A stretch of 64,000 nucleotides of DNA. Origin: Edaphobacter sp. GTDB lineage: Bacteria; Acidobacteriota; Terriglobia; Terriglobales; Acidobacteriaceae. The translations under genes were made by a program, and so were the position numbers. Every line of letters starts with the position of its first letter. The stretch's first letter is position 1. Below the pieces are notes generated by a model. That model saw only the letters and a list, made by a program, of their open reading frames with translations, did no database searches and had not been told where the DNA came from. Below, piece by piece: positions 1-9,179 of the stretch. The DNA lies in assembly GCF_028283685.1 (NCBI RefSeq), contig NZ_JAPWKF010000003.1, positions 1-64,000 on the forward strand, written 5' to 3'.

Positions 1-1875
1 GAGGCGTTGGACGAAGGTGGTGGGGTCTTTTAGCGGCACGCCTTCTAGTAGCAGCGCCTGGTCGAAGAGGAGCCAGGCGGCGTCGGCTACCTTGGTCTCT
101 TCGGGGTTGGCTAGTAGCTTGCGGATGATCTCGTGGTCGGGGTTGATCTCGAGGGTGGGTTGCAGGTCGGGCAGGTTCTTCTGTCCCATGGCCTGCATCA
201 TCTGGCGCATGCGGGCGGAGGGTTCGTCTTCGTCCGACACGATGACCGAGGGGCTGTCGGCGAGGCGGGAGGAGGCGCGGACCTCCTTGACGCTGTCGCC
301 GAGGGTGGCCTTGATCTTTTCGAGCAGGGGCTTGAGGGCCTCGGCCTTTTCGGCGGCCTGCTCGGGTGTGGAGTCGTCCTTGAGGTCGTCGGAGGTGGTG
401 GACTTGTTGACGGCCTTGAGGTCGATGTCGCCGTACTTGGGGACGCTGGAGAAGACGATCTCGTCGATGTCGTCGTCGAGGATGAGGACTTCGATGCCCT
501 TCTTCTTATAGACCTCGAGGAGGGGCGAGTTGCGGAGCAGGCTCTCGTTGCCGCCGGTGATGTAGTAGAGCGCCTTCTGTTCGGGCTGCATGCGCTCCCG
601 GGCCTCGGCGAGCGAGGTGAGGCCTTCGACACTGGAGGACTTGAAGCGCACGAGGTCGAGGAGCGTCTCGCGGTTGGCGAAGTCGCCGTAGACGCCTTCC
701 TTGAGGGGGCGGTTGTACTCGGCGATGAACTGCGCGTACTTGTCCTTGTCGTTGGCCGCGATGTTCTTCAGCTCGGAGAGAATCTTTTTGACGCTGGCGG
801 TCTTGATGGTGTTGAGGACCTTGTTCTGCTGCAGGATCTCGCGGGAGACGTTGAGCGGAAGGTCTTCGGAGTCGATGATGCCGCGGACGAAGCGGAGGTA
901 CTGCGGGAGGAGCTCCTTGGAGTCGTCCATGATGAAGACGCGCTTGACGTAGAGCTTGATGCCGCCCTTGTACTCGGCCTGGTAGAGGTCCATGGGGGCC
1001 TTGGCCGGGATGTAGAAGAGGGTGGTGTATTCGAGGGTGCCTTCGGCGCGGGTGTGGAACCAGAAGAGGGGGTCTTCCCAGTCGCCGGTGATGGACTTGT
1101 AGAACTCCTTGTAGTCGTCGTCGGTGAGCTCGGACTTGGAGCGCTGCCACATGGCGGAGGCGGCGTTGACCTGCTCGGTGACGCGGGACTTGGTGGACTC
1201 CTTCTTCTCGGCGTCCCAGTCGCTCTTGTCGTAGGTGAGGAAGATGGGGAAGGCGATGTGGTTGGAGTACTTCTTGACGATCTCCTGCAGGCGCCAGGAG
1301 TTGGCGTAGGGCGCGCCCTCTTCGTTGAAGTGGATGAGGACGGTGGTACCGGCGGTGGCGCGGGCGTTGGAGCCGGTGGCCTCTTCGATCTCGAAGCCGG
1401 TCTTGCCGTCGGAGGTCCAGCGATACGTCTTGTCTTCACCGGCCTTGCGAGAGAAGACTTCGACCTTGTCGGCGACCATGAAGACGGAGTAGAAGCCGAC
1501 ACCGAACTGTCCGATGAGGTTGGAGTCCTTCTTGGCGTCGCCGGAGAGCTGGGAGAGGAAGTTCTTGGTGCCGGAGCGGGCGATGGTGCCGAGGTGAGCG
1601 ATGAGGTCTTCCTCGTTCATGCCGATGCCGGTGTCGGAGATGGTGAGGGCCTTGGCCTCCTCGTTGAGGTCGAGGTCGATGCGCGGGGAGGCGATGGTGG
1701 AGCCGAGGAGCGCCTTGTAGGTGTCGTCGGTGAGGGTGAGGTGGCGCAGCTTGTCGAGCGCATCGGAGGAGTTGGAGATCAGCTCGCGCAGGAAGATCTC
1801 GGGGTGCGAGTAAAGGGAATGGACGATCAGCTGGAGCAGCTGGGAGACTTCGGTCTGGAATTGTTGCTTGGACAT
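1..1875 (-). CDS. htpG: Molecular chaperone HtpG (Hsp90 family), 3' end cut by window
   Basis: Cytosolic ATP-dependent chaperone of the Hsp90 family. The translated complement starts MSKQQFQTEVSQLLQ. It shows the GHKL ATPase motifs in order: NSSDAL near residues 35-40 (Mg/ATP-binding Asn), DTGIGM near 81-86, and GQFGVGFYS near 122-130. The middle domain has the expected VSREILQQNK stretch. 625 codons are present without a stop and the family is about 630-640 aa, so only the last few residues lie outside the window. The ATG at 1875 fits the family start. The coding strand is C-rich at third codon positions, opposite to most minus-strand genes further right. Confidence 0.97.
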   Translation of the reverse strand, partial: MSKQQFQTEVSQLLQLIVHSLYSHPEIFLRELISNSSDALDKLRHLTLTDDTYKALLGSTIASPRIDLDLNEEAKALTISDTGIGMNEEDLIAHLGTIARSGTKNFLSQLSGDAKKDSNLIGQFGVGFYSVFMVADKVEVFSRKAGEDKTYRWTSDGKTGFEIEEATGSNARATAGTTVLIHFNEEGAPYANSWRLQEIVKKYSNHIAFPIFLTYDKSDWDAEKKESTKSRVTEQVNAASAMWQRSKSELTDDDYKEFYKSITGDWEDPLFWFHTRAEGTLEYTTLFYIPAKAPMDLYQAEYKGGIKLYVKRVFIMDDSKELLPQYLRFVRGIIDSEDLPLNVSREILQQNKVLNTIKTASVKKILSELKNIAANDKDKYAQFIAEYNRPLKEGVYGDFANRETLLDLVRFKSSSVEGLTSLAEARERMQPEQKALYYITGGNESLLRNSPLLEVYKKKGIEVLILDDDIDEIVFSSVPKYGDIDLKAVNKSTTSDDLKDDSTPEQAAEKAEALKPLLEKIKATLGDSVKEVRASSRLADSPSVIVSDEDEPSARMRQMMQAMGQKNLPDLQPTLEINPDHEIIRKLLANPEETKVADAAWLLFDQALLLEGVPLKDPTTFVQRL

Positions 1876-1997
1876 AGCTCTCTTATTTTGCCAAAACATG
1901 GAGATTGGCGTTTGGGGCGGGGTCTGTGGGCAGGGAGGCTGTGGTGGGGCTGGCCTTTTTGGTGGAGAAGCGGGTCTCTTCCACCCCAATGAGCAAA

Positions 1998-2107
1998 GCT
2001 CGCTGGGGACCAGCGGTCTCTCCGCTGCGCGGCGCTTTGCGCCTTCGGTCGAGATGACTTTTTAGAGGTAGTGGCGGGCCCACTCATGTCATGAATGGGG
2101 CACCCGG
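1998..2107 (-). repeat. Dispersed repeats R1 and R2 (reverse orientation)
   Basis: R1 lies at 1998-2058 on the complement. It begins GTCATCTCGACCGAAG and carries the hairpin GGCGC-TTT-GCGCC at 2031-2043. R2 follows at 2071-2107, read on the complement as GGGTGCCCCATTCATG through to the GTGGG end. The pair fills most of the gap between htpG and the divergently transcribed MutS-like gene. The promoters of both genes must therefore lie within or very close to the repeats. Confidence 0.85.
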
Positions 2108-2134
2108 GTAGTGGCGGCGGTAGGATGAAGGGCG

Positions 2135-3994
2135 ATGAACATGATGGCGGATGTTGAACCGGCAGTGACGTTTTATCCTGCGCGGCTTGCGGTTCTGGAT
2201 GCGGCGTACAAGCGTTACTTCTCGCGGACGGACGCTCTGCAGAAGGCGATGATCGCGGGCTTTGTGCTGGCGGGCGTGTTGCTGTACCTGTTGCTGCGCG
2301 GCGTGGTGACGGGAACGCCACTGCTGGTGGTGCTGGCGGCGACGGTGGCGGTGATTCCGCTGTACCTGCACATGATGCGTCTGCGCGATCGCACGCTGCG
2401 GCTGTTTGTGCACTATGAGCTGGCGGTGGGGCGCATCGACGGGACGAAGACGCAGTCGGGCAATACAGGCGAGGAGTTTCGCGTGGAGGGCCACCTGTAT
2501 GAGCGCGATCTGAATGTGCTGGGCGCGGACTCGTTGTTTGGCATGCTGGATACGGTGAGGACGGGCGTGGGGCAGCGGGGGCTGGCGAAGCTGCTGCTGT
2601 ATCGCGATGCGGGGAAGGCGCGCGGGGCGGGTGGTGCTCGTGATGCGGGCGACATTCGGGATGCGATTCTGGCGCGGCGGGCGGCGATCGAGGAGCTGAC
2701 GGGGAGGAACGATCTGCGCGAGCGGATTGCGATGCTTGGGCCGTCGCGATTTCAGCAGGTGCCGGCGGCGTTCTTCGACAAGTGGCTGGATGAGCCTGCG
2801 CCGGTGTTTCATCGGGCAGGCCGTGTGGGCATGGTGGCGACGACGACGGTGGTGGCGCTGCTGACGATCCTGGGGCTGGCGCATGTGCTGCCGTGGGATG
2901 TGGCGCGGCCGAATATTGTCTGCGCGCTGGCGATCCAGGCGACGATTGCGCTGACGCTGCGCAAGAGGGTGCTGCCGCTGCTGGAGTCGTCGAAGAGTAT
3001 CTCGGCGCAGATGCAGCTGTTTCGCGATGGACTGGAGCTGGTGCAGGGCGAGAACTTCACGTCGCAGCGTCTGCGCGAGCTGAAGCAGGTGATGGCGACG
3101 CCGGGCGATGCGGTGCGGCTGCTGAAGAAGATTCAGCAGCAGTTCGTGATCGTGGAGCAGAGGACGAAGGAGTGGTTCCTGATTCCTTCGCTGCTGCTGT
3201 GCGCGGGGACGCATGCGGCCATCTCGATTGCGATGTGGAAGCGGAGAAACGCGGCGGCGATGATGTTGTGGCTGACGGCGTGGGCGGAGTTCGAGGCGCT
3301 GAGCGCGCTGGCGACGTATGCGTATGAGCATCCGGAGAACACGTATCCGGAGATTCTCGACGAAGGCACGGCGGTCTTCGAGGCGACGACGCTGGCGCAT
3401 CCTCTATTGCCTGCGAACGCGGTGGCGAACGATGTGGCGTTGAACGCGGAGACGAGGGTGTATCTGATCAGCGGATCGAACATGGCGGGCAAGTCGACGC
3501 TGCTGCGGTCGGTGGGAGCGAATGCGGTGCTGGCTGCGACGGGCGCGCCGATTCGCGCGACACGGGCGAGGATGTCGCCGCTGGTGATTGGAGCGTCGAT
3601 TGCGCTGAGCGATTCGCTGGCGGAGGGCAGGAGCAAGTTTCTTGCAGAGGTGGAGCGTCTGCATGCGATCCTCGAGGCCGCTCGCAGCGCGGGCGAGGTG
3701 CGGGTGCTGTTTCTGATCGACGAGATCTTCAGCGGAACGAACTCGCTGGACCGTAAGGTTGCGGCGGAGGCGGTGACGCGGGCGCTGGTGGGTCACGGCG
3801 CGGTGGGCGCTCTGTCGACACATGACCTGACGCTGACGGAGATGGGAGAGTTTGCCGAGCTGCGTGCAGTGAACGTGCATATGGCGAGTGCGGACGCGAG
3901 CGATCCGCTGGCGTTTGATTACCGGCTGAAGCCAGGGGTAAATCAGAGCTCGAATGCGCTGGCGATTGTGCGGATGATGGGGATTGGGGTTTAG
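2135..3994 (+). CDS. Membrane-associated MutS-family ATPase
   Basis: 619-aa protein with the C-terminal MutS domain V ATPase: Walker A SGSNMAGKST near 446-455, Walker B LFLIDEIFSGTNS near 525-537, and the STHD switch near 570. It lacks the mismatch-recognition N-terminal domain. Instead it has hydrophobic, membrane-spanning stretches near residues 39-80, 232-275 and 348-398, interrupted by a coiled lever-like segment. Such MutS-related membrane proteins occur in Acidobacteria and Bacteroidetes and are of unknown function; classical mismatch repair is unlikely. Several ATGs cluster at the start (2135, 2141, 2144); the first is used here. The coding strand is G-rich at third positions, unlike plus-strand genes after 5 kb. 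Confidence 0.85.
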   Translation: MNMMADVEPAVTFYPARLAVLDAAYKRYFSRTDALQKAMIAGFVLAGVLLYLLLRGVVTGTPLLVVLAATVAVIPLYLHMMRLRDRTLRLFVHYELAVGRIDGTKTQSGNTGEEFRVEGHLYERDLNVLGADSLFGMLDTVRTGVGQRGLAKLLLYRDAGKARGAGGARDAGDIRDAILARRAAIEELTGRNDLRERIAMLGPSRFQQVPAAFFDKWLDEPAPVFHRAGRVGMVATTTVVALLTILGLAHVLPWDVARPNIVCALAIQATIALTLRKRVLPLLESSKSISAQMQLFRDGLELVQGENFTSQRLRELKQVMATPGDAVRLLKKIQQQFVIVEQRTKEWFLIPSLLLCAGTHAAISIAMWKRRNAAAMMLWLTAWAEFEALSALATYAYEHPENTYPEILDEGTAVFEATTLAHPLLPANAVANDVALNAETRVYLISGSNMAGKSTLLRSVGANAVLAATGAPIRATRARMSPLVIGASIALSDSLAEGRSKFLAEVERLHAILEAARSAGEVRVLFLIDEIFSGTNSLDRKVAAEAVTRALVGHGAVGALSTHDLTLTEMGEFAELRAVNVHMASADASDPLAFDYRLKPGVNQSSNALAIVRMMGIGV

Positions 3995-4162
3995 TGGCTG
4001 GGGAAGCCGGCATACCGTCTGGGAAGCCGACTTATCGTTACCAATCCGGCTCGATGCGTGACTTGGCGATAACGCGCTCGTTAACGGAGTCTCTTTACAA
4101 GGCAGTAACTTCCGGGCGGGTGACCACCCCCAGAACACCGGGCATGAAATCATCAGGCTTTA

Positions 4163-4205
4163 GAATGCCCTGTGTGAACTCCCTGGGAGCTCGCATAGGG
4201 CATTC
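4163..4205 (+). promoter_or_regulatory. Strong hairpin in the lepB leader
   Basis: GAATGCCCT (4163-4171) is perfectly complementary to AGGGCATTC (4197-4205). The arms extend inward through GTG/CAT (with one G-T pair) and a GAACTC/GAGCTC-like inner part. The hairpin ends directly before the Shine-Dalgarno GAGGAG at about 4208 and the lepB ATG at 4221. It could be a translational control element or a transcript-stabilising leader. No T-run follows, so it is not a typical terminator. The regulatory role is inference. Confidence 0.45.
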
Positions 4206-4220
4206 CTGAGGAGCCTTTGG

Positions 4221-5054
4221 ATGAGTCCAACGACGAAGATCTCTCCTGATTCAACGAAATCCGCGGCTTCCGCCAACATCAATCGGGAGGAGACTCCTTT
4301 AGAGTCGTTGTCCAGCACCTGCACAGTCTTGGTGGTGGGCCTGTTCATTCTGACCTTCTTAGCCCAGAACTACCTCATTCCGTCGGGCTCGATGAAGAAC
4401 ACTTTGCTTATTGGTGATCATCTGGTGGTCGACCGGATCACGCTCATGTCACCCGCTTCGTGGATGCCGCTACCTAGGTATCGCGAGCCGAAGCGCGGCG
4501 ATATAGTGGTGTTCTACAAGCCTGTTTATCAGCCTGGAATTGATCAGCCCAATGCGGATGGGACACCTCAATATACGACCCTAGTCAAGAGATTGATTGG
4601 TGTACCGGGTGATCATATTCATTTGCGCAACGGCATTGTGACGATCAACGGTGTCGCACAGCCTGTAGGATCCGCGCAGCCTACGACGCCGGATAATTTC
4701 AACAAGTTCCTCGATGATTTCCCCGCAGTGCCTCCAACCGGGGTGCCTGGGACAACTGAGTCGTGGGCCGTGAGCTTCTCGAATAGCGCCCAGGGCGGCG
4801 ATCTGGTGGTTCCGCCCGGCATGTACTTCATGATGGGCGACAACCGGCACAACAGCCTGGACTCGCGTTTCTGGGGCTTCGTACCGCGTGCCAACATAAT
4901 TGGCCGTCCTCTATTTAACTATTGGTCGTTCAATGCTACAGATGGGCAAATTGAACAAATAGGACTGGGTCGCGAACTCGTGTGGATTGGCCACGTTCTG
5001 ATGCATTTCTTCCCAGACACTCGGTGGAAACGCACTTTCCATGTTGTTCGTTGA
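4221..5054 (+). CDS. lepB: Signal peptidase I
   Basis: 277-aa type I signal peptidase that removes signal peptides from exported proteins at the inner membrane. One N-terminal membrane anchor (about residues 34-52) is followed by the catalytic serine box PSGSMKNTL (Ser57), the catalytic lysine box TLVKRLIGVPGD (Lys123), and the C-terminal box MMGDNRHNSLDSRFWG. All residues of the Ser-Lys dyad are present. The start at 4221 has GAGGAG at good spacing. Base composition is visibly less GC-rich than the neighbours, and the gene sits where strand skew changes sign, so the locus may be a rearrangement or insertion boundary. It has no operon partners. Confidence 0.95.
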   Translation: MSPTTKISPDSTKSAASANINREETPLESLSSTCTVLVVGLFILTFLAQNYLIPSGSMKNTLLIGDHLVVDRITLMSPASWMPLPRYREPKRGDIVVFYKPVYQPGIDQPNADGTPQYTTLVKRLIGVPGDHIHLRNGIVTINGVAQPVGSAQPTTPDNFNKFLDDFPAVPPTGVPGTTESWAVSFSNSAQGGDLVVPPGMYFMMGDNRHNSLDSRFWGFVPRANIIGRPLFNYWSFNATDGQIEQIGLGRELVWIGHVLMHFFPDTRWKRTFHVVR

Positions 5055-5295
5055 ACCGAAATCGTAAGATCGCAATTCGGCTTTTCTGCGTTTAGGTCGA
5101 GTGACCACCGCGTCGGCAGAAACCTGATGCCAGGCCGGTCATGCGCCAGCAATCCGTCATGGCGAGCTTCTTGGTTGACGCAAAACAGGCCAATACCCCC
5201 ATGAAGCGACGGGTTGAGCAGACTGGGCAACATGAGTCCTGTGAAACGCCTCTCGCGTCATCGACGATCGCACCCACAAGCCAACCTCCCGCTCC

Positions 5296-5718
5296 TTATG
5301 CAGAAGAACTCTTCAACGTTTCGAACGCCGGGTGTTCGGAGATGCTGAGAATATTCCCATCGGGATCGCGGAACCATGCGACCTTTGCCCCGGTAGGGGA
5401 AGACCAGATCCCCTGTTCGTCCTGGACGAGCCCATCGAAGCGTTCCAACGAAACTCCCGCCTTCTGCAGCTCCTCCACCACCACCTTGATTTGAGGAACC
5501 TGCCAGCCGAGCACGGTTCCATGGGCCTCGGGCAGCTTCTTCGCCATCCCCAGGCGCACCATCGTGCCGTTTGCGTCGAAGACCAGCGCGAAGGGCGGCT
5601 CTTCGTTCACCAGCGTCAGGCCTAACGTGTCGCGGTAGAAACGTTTTGCCCGCTCCACATCCACGATCGTGGCAAAAGCGATGAGTTGGCATGCGGCCAG
5701 CGGTCCGGTGCTTTTCAT
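5296..5718 (-). CDS. VOC-family (glyoxalase/bleomycin-resistance fold) protein
   Basis: 140-aa single VOC module: the start LIAFATIVDVERAKRFYRDT gives the first beta-alpha unit, and the end has VAWFRDPDGNILSISE, the usual second half with a terminal Glu metal-ligand candidate. Such proteins are small metal-dependent lyases, isomerases or dioxygenases, or drug-binding proteins; the substrate cannot be inferred. Stand-alone gene on the minus strand. The 241 bases to lepB and the 231 bases upstream show no further gene. Confidence 0.8.
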   Translation of the reverse strand: MKSTGPLAACQLIAFATIVDVERAKRFYRDTLGLTLVNEEPPFALVFDANGTMVRLGMAKKLPEAHGTVLGWQVPQIKVVVEELQKAGVSLERFDGLVQDEQGIWSSPTGAKVAWFRDPDGNILSISEHPAFETLKSSSA

Positions 5719-5949
5719 GCCAAGGATTTTCCATCTCGCACGCCGGATGGCGCAAGAAGATTAACGCGACATACCGCGCCATCCACGTGAGAGCGGACCA
5801 GGCTCATTGATCCAGCCCCACACAAGGTCCTTTCTGCACATCGTCGAACGCATCCGCCCAGGCAGACGATGCACCGGCAGCTCCGGCGCGTTCAAAAGCC
5901 GAGAGCCAAGGTCCCCGGTCAATCTCCCACCACCACACCACACCCCGCT

Positions 5950-8137
5950 CTACTCCCGCGTCAGCACAAACGCCGCAGCCTGAAAATCCCCTTTCAACAT
6001 CACATCCACGCCATGATGCATCCAGTACCCGCCCGTCGCCTTCACCGGCGTCTCCTCGCTCGCCTTCCCCGCAATCGGCTTCAGCGAATACACCGCATCC
6101 TCCTCCAGCCCGCGCAGCTTCACCCGCGGAAACGGATAGTTCTTCGTGCTCGAGTGCAGAAACGCGAACAGCACCGCCTGCTTTCCATCTCTTGCAACCG
6201 ATTCGGTTACAGATTGCTCGCCCGTCTCCGGCTCCATCAGCCGGTACAGCTCTCCGCGCTGCACCGTCTCACGAATCTCCTTGTACGCCGCAATCATCTT
6301 CGAGGCCGTCGCAAAGTCCTCATCCTTCCAGTGGTTCAGGTTCGCCCCCACGCCCAGCGAACCCTGCATCGACGACAGGAACCTGTACTCCAGGCTCAGC
6401 GTGCGATTGTTCACCCACGTCGGCGAATCCGTCACCCACGCCATCATCGCCGCCGGCGTGTACGCATACGTGAAGCCGTTCTGAATCGTCAGCCGGTCGT
6501 ACGCGTCCGTGTTGTCCGACGTCCACACCTCGTCCGTCAGCTTCATCACGCCAAGATCCACGCGCCCGCCGCCGCCCGAGCAGCTCTCGATCTCTACCCC
6601 GGGATGCCGCTTTCGCAGCTGCTCCAGGATGTCGTAGTAGTTGCGGATGAAGTCCACATACACATTCTTCTGCTCCTCAGGCGAGACCGCAGGCCATCCC
6701 GGCTCCGCCCAGTTGCGGTTGTAGTCCCACTTCAGAAACGCAATCCTGTTCTCCGTCAGCAGCTTGTCCAGCCACTCCAGCGTGTAGTCGTGTACATCCT
6801 TGCGCGCCAGGTTCAGCACCAGCTGGTTGCGTCCCTCCGTGCGTGGACGGCCGGTAAAGTTCAACACCCAGTCAGGATGCTTCCGGTAGAGATCGCTGTC
6901 CGGGTTCACCATCTCCGGCTCCACCCAGATGCCGAAGTCCATGCCCAGTCCATGCACCTTGTCGATCAGCGGCTTCAGCCCCTGCGGAAACTTCTCCTTG
7001 TTTACATACCAGTCGCCCAGCCCGGCGTGATCGTCCTTGCGCTGACCGAACCATCCATCATCGATGACAAACCGCTCCACGCCCATCTTCGCGGCCTTCT
7101 CCGCCAGCGCCATCTGGCCCTCGGCCGTCACCGCAAACGTCGTCGCCTCCCACGAGTTGTAGAGCACCGGCCTGATCTTCTCGTGCGGATGATTCGGCAG
7201 AATGTTGTCCACCTCAAACCGATGCAACAACCGCGAAGCTCCACCAACACCAGCATGCGAGTAGCCGCCATAGAACCACGGCGTCTCGAACGTCTCTCCC
7301 GCCTTCAACTGGTAGCCGAAATCGAATGCATTCGACCCGCCCGTCACGCGGACATCCTTCACAACGTTCTGCTCGATCGCAATCTGCCACGACCCGCTCC
7401 ACCCCAGCGCGCCGAACCAAACCTCGCCCGCATCCTGGTCCTCGCTTGTGCCGTCGTCGATCATGAACCACGGATTGTTCTGCGCCCCCGTCGTTCCTCT
7501 CCTGCTCTCCAGCACCGTCTTGCCGCCCTGCACCGGCTGCACCTTCAGGCTGTCCTCACCCGCCCAGCGGCCCGTCACATAGTGCAGACGATAGTGATCG
7601 CCGCGCGGCAGATTCCACGTCGCCGCCTGCACCTGCTCCAGCCGGATCGGCCCCTTCGTCTCGTTCTCCACCACCGCCTCGCGCGCCAGCACGCCCGTCG
7701 CCGCATCCATGCGATACACCAGCGTCACAAACACTGCGCGCTCGATGTCCTTCATCCGCACGCTGATCTCGTTCGCCTTCGCCTCGCTCGACACGTACTG
7801 CAACACCAGGTCGCGATTGCCGTCGGGAAACGTCACCTTCAGATCCGGCTCGACATACAGCACACCGCCCCAACCGATGTACTCATGCGGCGTCACCGTC
7901 ACGGGCCCGTCGAACGACGCGACCTCCTTGCCCTGCTTCGGCGCGGCAAACTCCTGCGACGCAGGCAGACGATGCCCCCAGTACATCGCCTGCAGCTCCC
8001 TTGTGATCGTTCACGCCAAACACATACGTCACATCGCCGCCATCCAGGCGAAAGACCTTCGCCTCCTCACCCCTCGCAGCAACAACGCCCACCACACCCG
8101 CAAGCAACACCACCATGCCACGAAGACCAAACCCCAT
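5950..8137 (-). pseudogene. Secreted alpha-galactosidase (GH36), frameshifted near its 5' end
   Basis: The main frame (5950-7986) encodes a GH36 alpha-galactosidase: beta-sandwich N-domain, then a TIM barrel with NSWEATTF, DDGWFG, the nucleophile box FLKWDYNRNW and the acid/base box WTSDNTDAYDR preceded by SCSGGGGR. The start codon, signal peptide (MGFGLRGMVVLLAGVVG...) and first beta-strands (VFRLDGGDVTYVFGVNDHKG) are in another frame, starting at 8137 behind AAAGGGG. The frames meet near 7995-8002. Family members read HKGELQxMYWG here, so a two-base loss in a GAGAG run (or one added G) explains it. Total length is 3n+1 (about 729 codons). All catalytic residues are intact, so the lesion is recent or a sequencing error. 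Confidence 0.88.
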
Positions 8138-8277
8138 CGAACAACCCCTTTCACCACAAAGAAAAGCAGACAACATCACGCTGCCATCCTAATTCGGCGC
8201 AACAGGCATTGTCGTTCCGCCGCCACCAGCACTCCCCAACTCCACCCCACATGCACTACCCTGTCATCCAACAACCC

Positions 8278-9042
8278 ATGAGCTTCGCCACCTATCCCTC
8301 CCTCCGCGACCGTATCGTCCTCATCACCGGCGGCGCCACCGGCATCGGCGCCGCGCTGGTCGAAGCCTTCGCCCAGCAGCACGCCCGTGTCGCCTTCCTC
8401 GACATCGACCAGGACGCCGGCATCGCCCTCGTCGAACGCCTCGCCACTGCCAACCTTCCCCAGCCCCTCTTCCTCGCCTGCGACCTCACCGACATCGACG
8501 CCCTCCGCGCCGCCATCGCCACCGCCGAACAGCGCCTCGGCGGCCTCGACGTCCTCGTCAACAACGCCGCCAACGATCAGCGCCACACCCTCGAAGACCT
8601 CACCCCCGAGGCCTTCGACCAGGGCATCGCTGTCAATCTCCGCCACCAGCTCTTCGCCGTCCAGGCCGTCGCGCCCGTCATGAAGGCCGCAAACCGCGGC
8701 TCCATCATCAACATGAGCTCCATCAGCTGGATCATCCCCAGCACCGGACTCCCCGTTTACATCGCCGCCAAAGCCGCCATCGTCGGCCTCACCCGCACCC
8801 TCGCCCACGAGCTCGGCCCGCACAACATCCGCGTCAACGCCGTCCTCCCCGGAGCCATCCTCACCGAAAAGCAGCAGCGCCTCTGGCTCACCGACGACTA
8901 CAAGCGCGAGATCCTCGCCCGCCAGGCCCTCAAACGCCACCTCGACCCCGAAGATGTCGCCCGCCTCGTCCTCTTCCTCGCCGCCGACGACTCCTCCGCG
9001 ATTACCAATCAGAGCCACGTCATCGACGGAGGTTGGGTCTAA
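8278..9042 (+). CDS. Short-chain dehydrogenase/reductase (SDR)
   Basis: 254-aa classical SDR. Cofactor motif TGGATGIG near residues 15-22, NNAA near 90, catalytic Ser in NMSSISW, and the YIAAK active-site Tyr/Lys near 161-165. The C-terminus ITNQSHVIDGGWV is typical of sugar/polyol-oxidising SDRs in this group. It is next to the alpha-galactosidase, so a role in sugar oxidation is plausible but unproven. An alternative ATG lies at 8251; neither has a clear ribosome-binding site. A near-copy of its last 15 codons follows after the stop. Confidence 0.9.
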   Translation: MSFATYPSLRDRIVLITGGATGIGAALVEAFAQQHARVAFLDIDQDAGIALVERLATANLPQPLFLACDLTDIDALRAAIATAEQRLGGLDVLVNNAANDQRHTLEDLTPEAFDQGIAVNLRHQLFAVQAVAPVMKAANRGSIINMSSISWIIPSTGLPVYIAAKAAIVGLTRTLAHELGPHNIRVNAVLPGAILTEKQQRLWLTDDYKREILARQALKRHLDPEDVARLVLFLAADDSSAITNQSHVIDGGWV

Positions 9043-9055
9043 CCTCGCCCAGACT

Positions 9056-9103
9056 CTGGTCATCACAAACCAGAGCTATGTTGTCGATGGAGGATGGGTC
9101 TAG
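9056..9103 (+). pseudogene. Relic of a second SDR gene: last 15 codons plus stop
   Basis: Reading from 9056 gives LVITNQSYVVDGGWV and a stop. This parallels the end of the preceding SDR (AITNQSHVIDGGWV and a stop), with many base differences. Spacing between the two stops is 61 bases. It looks like the surviving 3' tail of a paralogous or tandem SDR whose body was deleted, possibly by recombination between the two copies. It has no start codon or function of its own. Confidence 0.7.
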
Positions 9104-9179
9104 CCATCCCGACCATCAGTCATCACTGCTCAAGCAGCAGGCGACAGGTGTACGCTTTCTGGCAACGAGGAAGTACACG

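Noticed and set aside
133-1992. Long open plus-strand frame opposite htpG
   Set aside because: Composition is extremely Val/Gly/Leu/Asp-rich, an antisense shadow of the high-GC htpG gene, which is clearly encoded on the other strand.
5092-5277. 61-codon minus-strand frame downstream of lepB
   Set aside because: No ribosome-binding site, no family resemblance, and composition like non-coding DNA.
5869-8277. Very long Arg/His/Pro-rich plus-strand frame running into the SDR
   Set aside because: It is antisense to the GH36 gene and only becomes protein-like at the SDR start at 8278.
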